Positions 62,164-64,000 of a stretch of DNA of 64,000 nt are shown here, piece after piece. Source of the stretch: Photobacterium kagoshimensis (GTDB lineage Bacteria; Pseudomonadota; Gammaproteobacteria; Enterobacterales; Vibrionaceae); assembly GCF_050337045.1 (NCBI RefSeq), contig NZ_JAKJSO010000008.1, positions 1 to 64,000 on the forward strand. The letters are read 5' to 3'. The notes below the pieces were generated by a model. The model was not told where the DNA came from and ran no database searches. It saw only the letters and a program-made list of their open reading frames with translations. The stretch's first letter is position 1. Each line of letters opens with the position of its first letter. Made by a program: the position numbers and the translations under genes.

Positions 62164-63933
62164 CTAAATTCGGCCCGTTAGGGGGATGACTCTTACTTTG
62201 TCACCAATTTCGGCATTTGGCTGTTCTGGCAAAATTTCAATTAAACAATTTGCTTCACTCATCGAACGTAAAATTCCTGAACCTTGTTGACCTGTTGATC
62301 GTACAGTGAGTCGCCCATTGGCATCGAATTGATAAATACCACGCGTATATTCAGTGCGGCCTGGGCGCGAACGTAGCTTTTCTGTCGCAATTGCGGTGTA
62401 GCAGGTTGGTTGCCAGTCGCTACCTTGCATTTTACGTAGTGCTGGCTCTACAAATTGCAAGAATGCCACCATAACTGCAACAGGGTTACCCGGTAAGCCG
62501 AAAAATGGGGTGTCTTGAATTTGACCAAATGCCAGTGGTCGGCCTGGACGCATGTTGATACGCCAGAAGTTTATTTGACCTAATGCATCAAGTACTGTTT
62601 TGATGTAATCTGCATCGCCTACCGAGACACCACCAGATGATAAAATCATGTCTGCTTGTGTGCTTGCTGCTGTCAGTGTTTTTTGCAGCGATGCTTCGTT
62701 ATCTTCAATAATACCGAAATCAATCACCTCACAACCGACCTTTGACAGCATGGCTTGCAAGGTGAAGCGGTTAGAGTCGTAAATACAGTTTTCTTTTTGC
62801 GCTTCACCGGGTTGTTGAACTTCATCACCCGTTGAGAAAATTGCCACTTTTAGCGGTTGTGTAATGGTGAGCTTGTCGAGTCCCAATGATGCAATCATGC
62901 CAAGTTCAGGCGCTGTGATTGTGCTGCCAGCTGCGATTGCAACTTGACCGAATGCTAAATCTTCACCCGCTTGACGAACGTTTTGTCCTTTTTTAATACC
63001 AAATTGGGTGGTATCAAAGCGCACAAGATCGTCTGTTTGCTCGGCTTGTTCACGCATTATCACGGTGTCTGCCCCTTGAGGAACAGGAGCTCCAGTCATA
63101 ATACGAACAGCTTGACCTGCTTTAAGTGGTTTGTCATAGCTGTGACCTGCCATCACCTGACCTACGACAGTGAAAGTCTCTTGTTCGCTGTCTTCGCCAC
63201 GGATTGCGTAGCCATCCATCGCTGAATTGGTGTGCTGAGGTACATTAACGGGTGATAAAACATCTTGTGCGACAATTTGACCAAGTGCTTTTTCTAGTGA
63301 CACAGTTTCAGTACAAGTTGATGTTGTGATTTGCGCGAGAATTTTCGCGCGGCCTTCATCAACAGATAGCATACCGCTATTGGTTAAATCGCTGCAATCT
63401 AGGCTAGGTTTCTCTAACTTACCCTGAGCAAAGTCGACAACAAAATCAGTGATCTGATCTAAATTGTTGATGTCCATTTGCGGCAGATGCGTGTTTGCTG
63501 GAATGTTCGCGGCAACAGCAATAATATTGTTATCGTCTGGGTGTAACCACGGTTTACCGACTTCTTCACGGTGCAGTTCGATTTTAGGGAAATCGAGTTT
63601 TTTAAACCCTTCAACCAAGATCAAATCTAGCGCTGTTTGATCTAACTGTGCAATAAGGTGGGGTAGGTTAGCTTCTTCCTCGGGTGTTTCTGTCACCAAA
63701 GCACGGCGGTAACGTGAAGAAATCAACATTTGTGAGGCGCCGGCTTTACGTAAACGGTAGCTATCTTTGCCTTCTTGATCGATATCGAAGTTATGGTGAG
63801 CATGCTTAATAACAGCAATACGAATGCCACGCTCAACCAGTTTTGGCAGCATAGCTTCTAATAACGTTGTTTTACCTGTTCCGCTGAAAGCAGCAAAGCC
63901 CAGTAAGGGTAAAGAAGCGCTAATTTGACTCAT
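62164..63933 (-). CDS. moeA: MobB-MoeA fusion protein
   Basis: This protein of about 589 residues joins MobB (residues 1 to about 175; P-loop GFAAFSGTGKTTLLEAML, VIKHAHH, LILVEGFK), a GTP-binding adaptor for MGD synthesis, to MoeA (from about 190; NSAMDGYAI, MTGAPVPQGADTVI, FSTGDEV, SSGGVSVGDADY, GLPGNPVAVMVAF), which inserts molybdenum into molybdopterin. The ATG at 63933 is chosen for the GGGAA 7 bases upstream and because it gives MSQISASLPLLGF. It overlaps the end of mobA by 14 bases, so molybdenum-cofactor steps are grouped in one operon. Confidence 0.93.
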   Translation of the reverse strand: MSQISASLPLLGFAAFSGTGKTTLLEAMLPKLVERGIRIAVIKHAHHNFDIDQEGKDSYRLRKAGASQMLISSRYRRALVTETPEEEANLPHLIAQLDQTALDLILVEGFKKLDFPKIELHREEVGKPWLHPDDNNIIAVAANIPANTHLPQMDINNLDQITDFVVDFAQGKLEKPSLDCSDLTNSGMLSVDEGRAKILAQITTSTCTETVSLEKALGQIVAQDVLSPVNVPQHTNSAMDGYAIRGEDSEQETFTVVGQVMAGHSYDKPLKAGQAVRIMTGAPVPQGADTVIMREQAEQTDDLVRFDTTQFGIKKGQNVRQAGEDLAFGQVAIAAGSTITAPELGMIASLGLDKLTITQPLKVAIFSTGDEVQQPGEAQKENCIYDSNRFTLQAMLSKVGCEVIDFGIIEDNEASLQKTLTAASTQADMILSSGGVSVGDADYIKTVLDALGQINFWRINMRPGRPLAFGQIQDTPFFGLPGNPVAVMVAFLQFVEPALRKMQGSDWQPTCYTAIATEKLRSRPGRTEYTRGIYQFDANGRLTVRSTGQQGSGILRSMSEANCLIEILPEQPNAEIGDKVRVIPLTGRI

Positions 63934-64000
63934 GTTGGTTCCCAAATTGTTGAAGTTCTTCTGGCGTATTAAGGTTTACGAACGCAGTTGGTTGATCGCT
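63920..64000 (-). CDS. mobA: 3' end of mobA (molybdenum cofactor guanylyltransferase), partial
   Basis: A minus-strand frame enters from the right edge and ends at TAG (63922-63920). Its residues include AFVNLNTPEELQQFG; F-x-N-x-NTPE(E/D)L is the conserved C-terminus of MobA, which attaches GMP to molybdopterin. It overlaps the MobB-MoeA start by 14 bases. Only 26 residues are visible, but motif and context agree. Confidence 0.85.
   Translation of the reverse strand, partial: SDQPTAFVNLNTPEELQQFGNQHESN

Overview
The window looks like chromosomal DNA of a marine gammaproteobacterium of the family Vibrionaceae, most probably a Photobacterium. This is inferred from protein resemblance (RadD, RsuA, Cra/FruBKA, PpsR/PpsA, YbiT, QmcA, LpxL), from typical Vibrionaceae families (DUF2913, DUF3581, a fused MobB-MoeA) and from moderate GC with many compact hairpin terminators. 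No rRNA, tRNA, CRISPR array, transposase or phage genes were seen.

Layout. 1-376: the possible end of a gene entering from the left, then hairpins. 377-5905: a very AT-rich minus-strand operon encoding PAAR, a DUF4123 adaptor, a 1193-residue LysM protein and a Sel1-repeat exported protein. It looks like an orphan type VI secretion effector-immunity module. 6144-11497: radD, a GNAT enzyme, rsuA, bcr and a DUF2913 gene; radD-rsuA-bcr matches the E. coli order. 11577-20426: an NAD-binding/DUF2867 protein, a MATE exporter, an ABC ATPase-FtsX permease-AttH lipoprotein operon and an AbgA-like peptidase. 20711-22800: overlapping EAL and AraC genes and a small protein. 22873-28064: cra divergent from fruBKA with three Cra operators between them. 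28374-36423: a lipoprotein, ppsR divergent from ppsA, a small membrane protein, a long GAPDH and anmK.

36590-44207: a PEP-CTERM protein behind a sigma-54-type promoter, the ABC-F gene ybiT behind an attenuator-like leader, yaiI, an exported ParB-like protein, qmcA-nfeD and an alanine/glycine:cation symporter whose end lies in a heptanucleotide repeat. 44705-48219: a small zinc-ribbon protein, a 98-residue unknown protein, an ABC exporter pair and a KorA-like regulator with a palindromic operator. 48410-53954: a membrane-anchored DUF2760 protein and two unusual Hsp70s. 54219-61375: a winged-helix protein, lpxL, pgpB, a NagE-like PTS EIICB, an OmpR-type two-component pair and a DUF3581 protein. 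61376-64000: a candidate structured small RNA, a mobB-moeA fusion and the end of mobA.

Common themes. Sugar and PEP metabolism recurs (fruBKA/cra, ppsA/ppsR, GAPDH, nagE-like PTS, anmK), as does envelope work (lpxL, pgpB, ABC exporters, lipoproteins, PEP-CTERM). The least understood items are the PAAR-linked LysM effector, the paired Hsp70/DUF2760 operon, the ybiT leader, the two candidate small RNAs and the sigma-54/PEP-CTERM gene.
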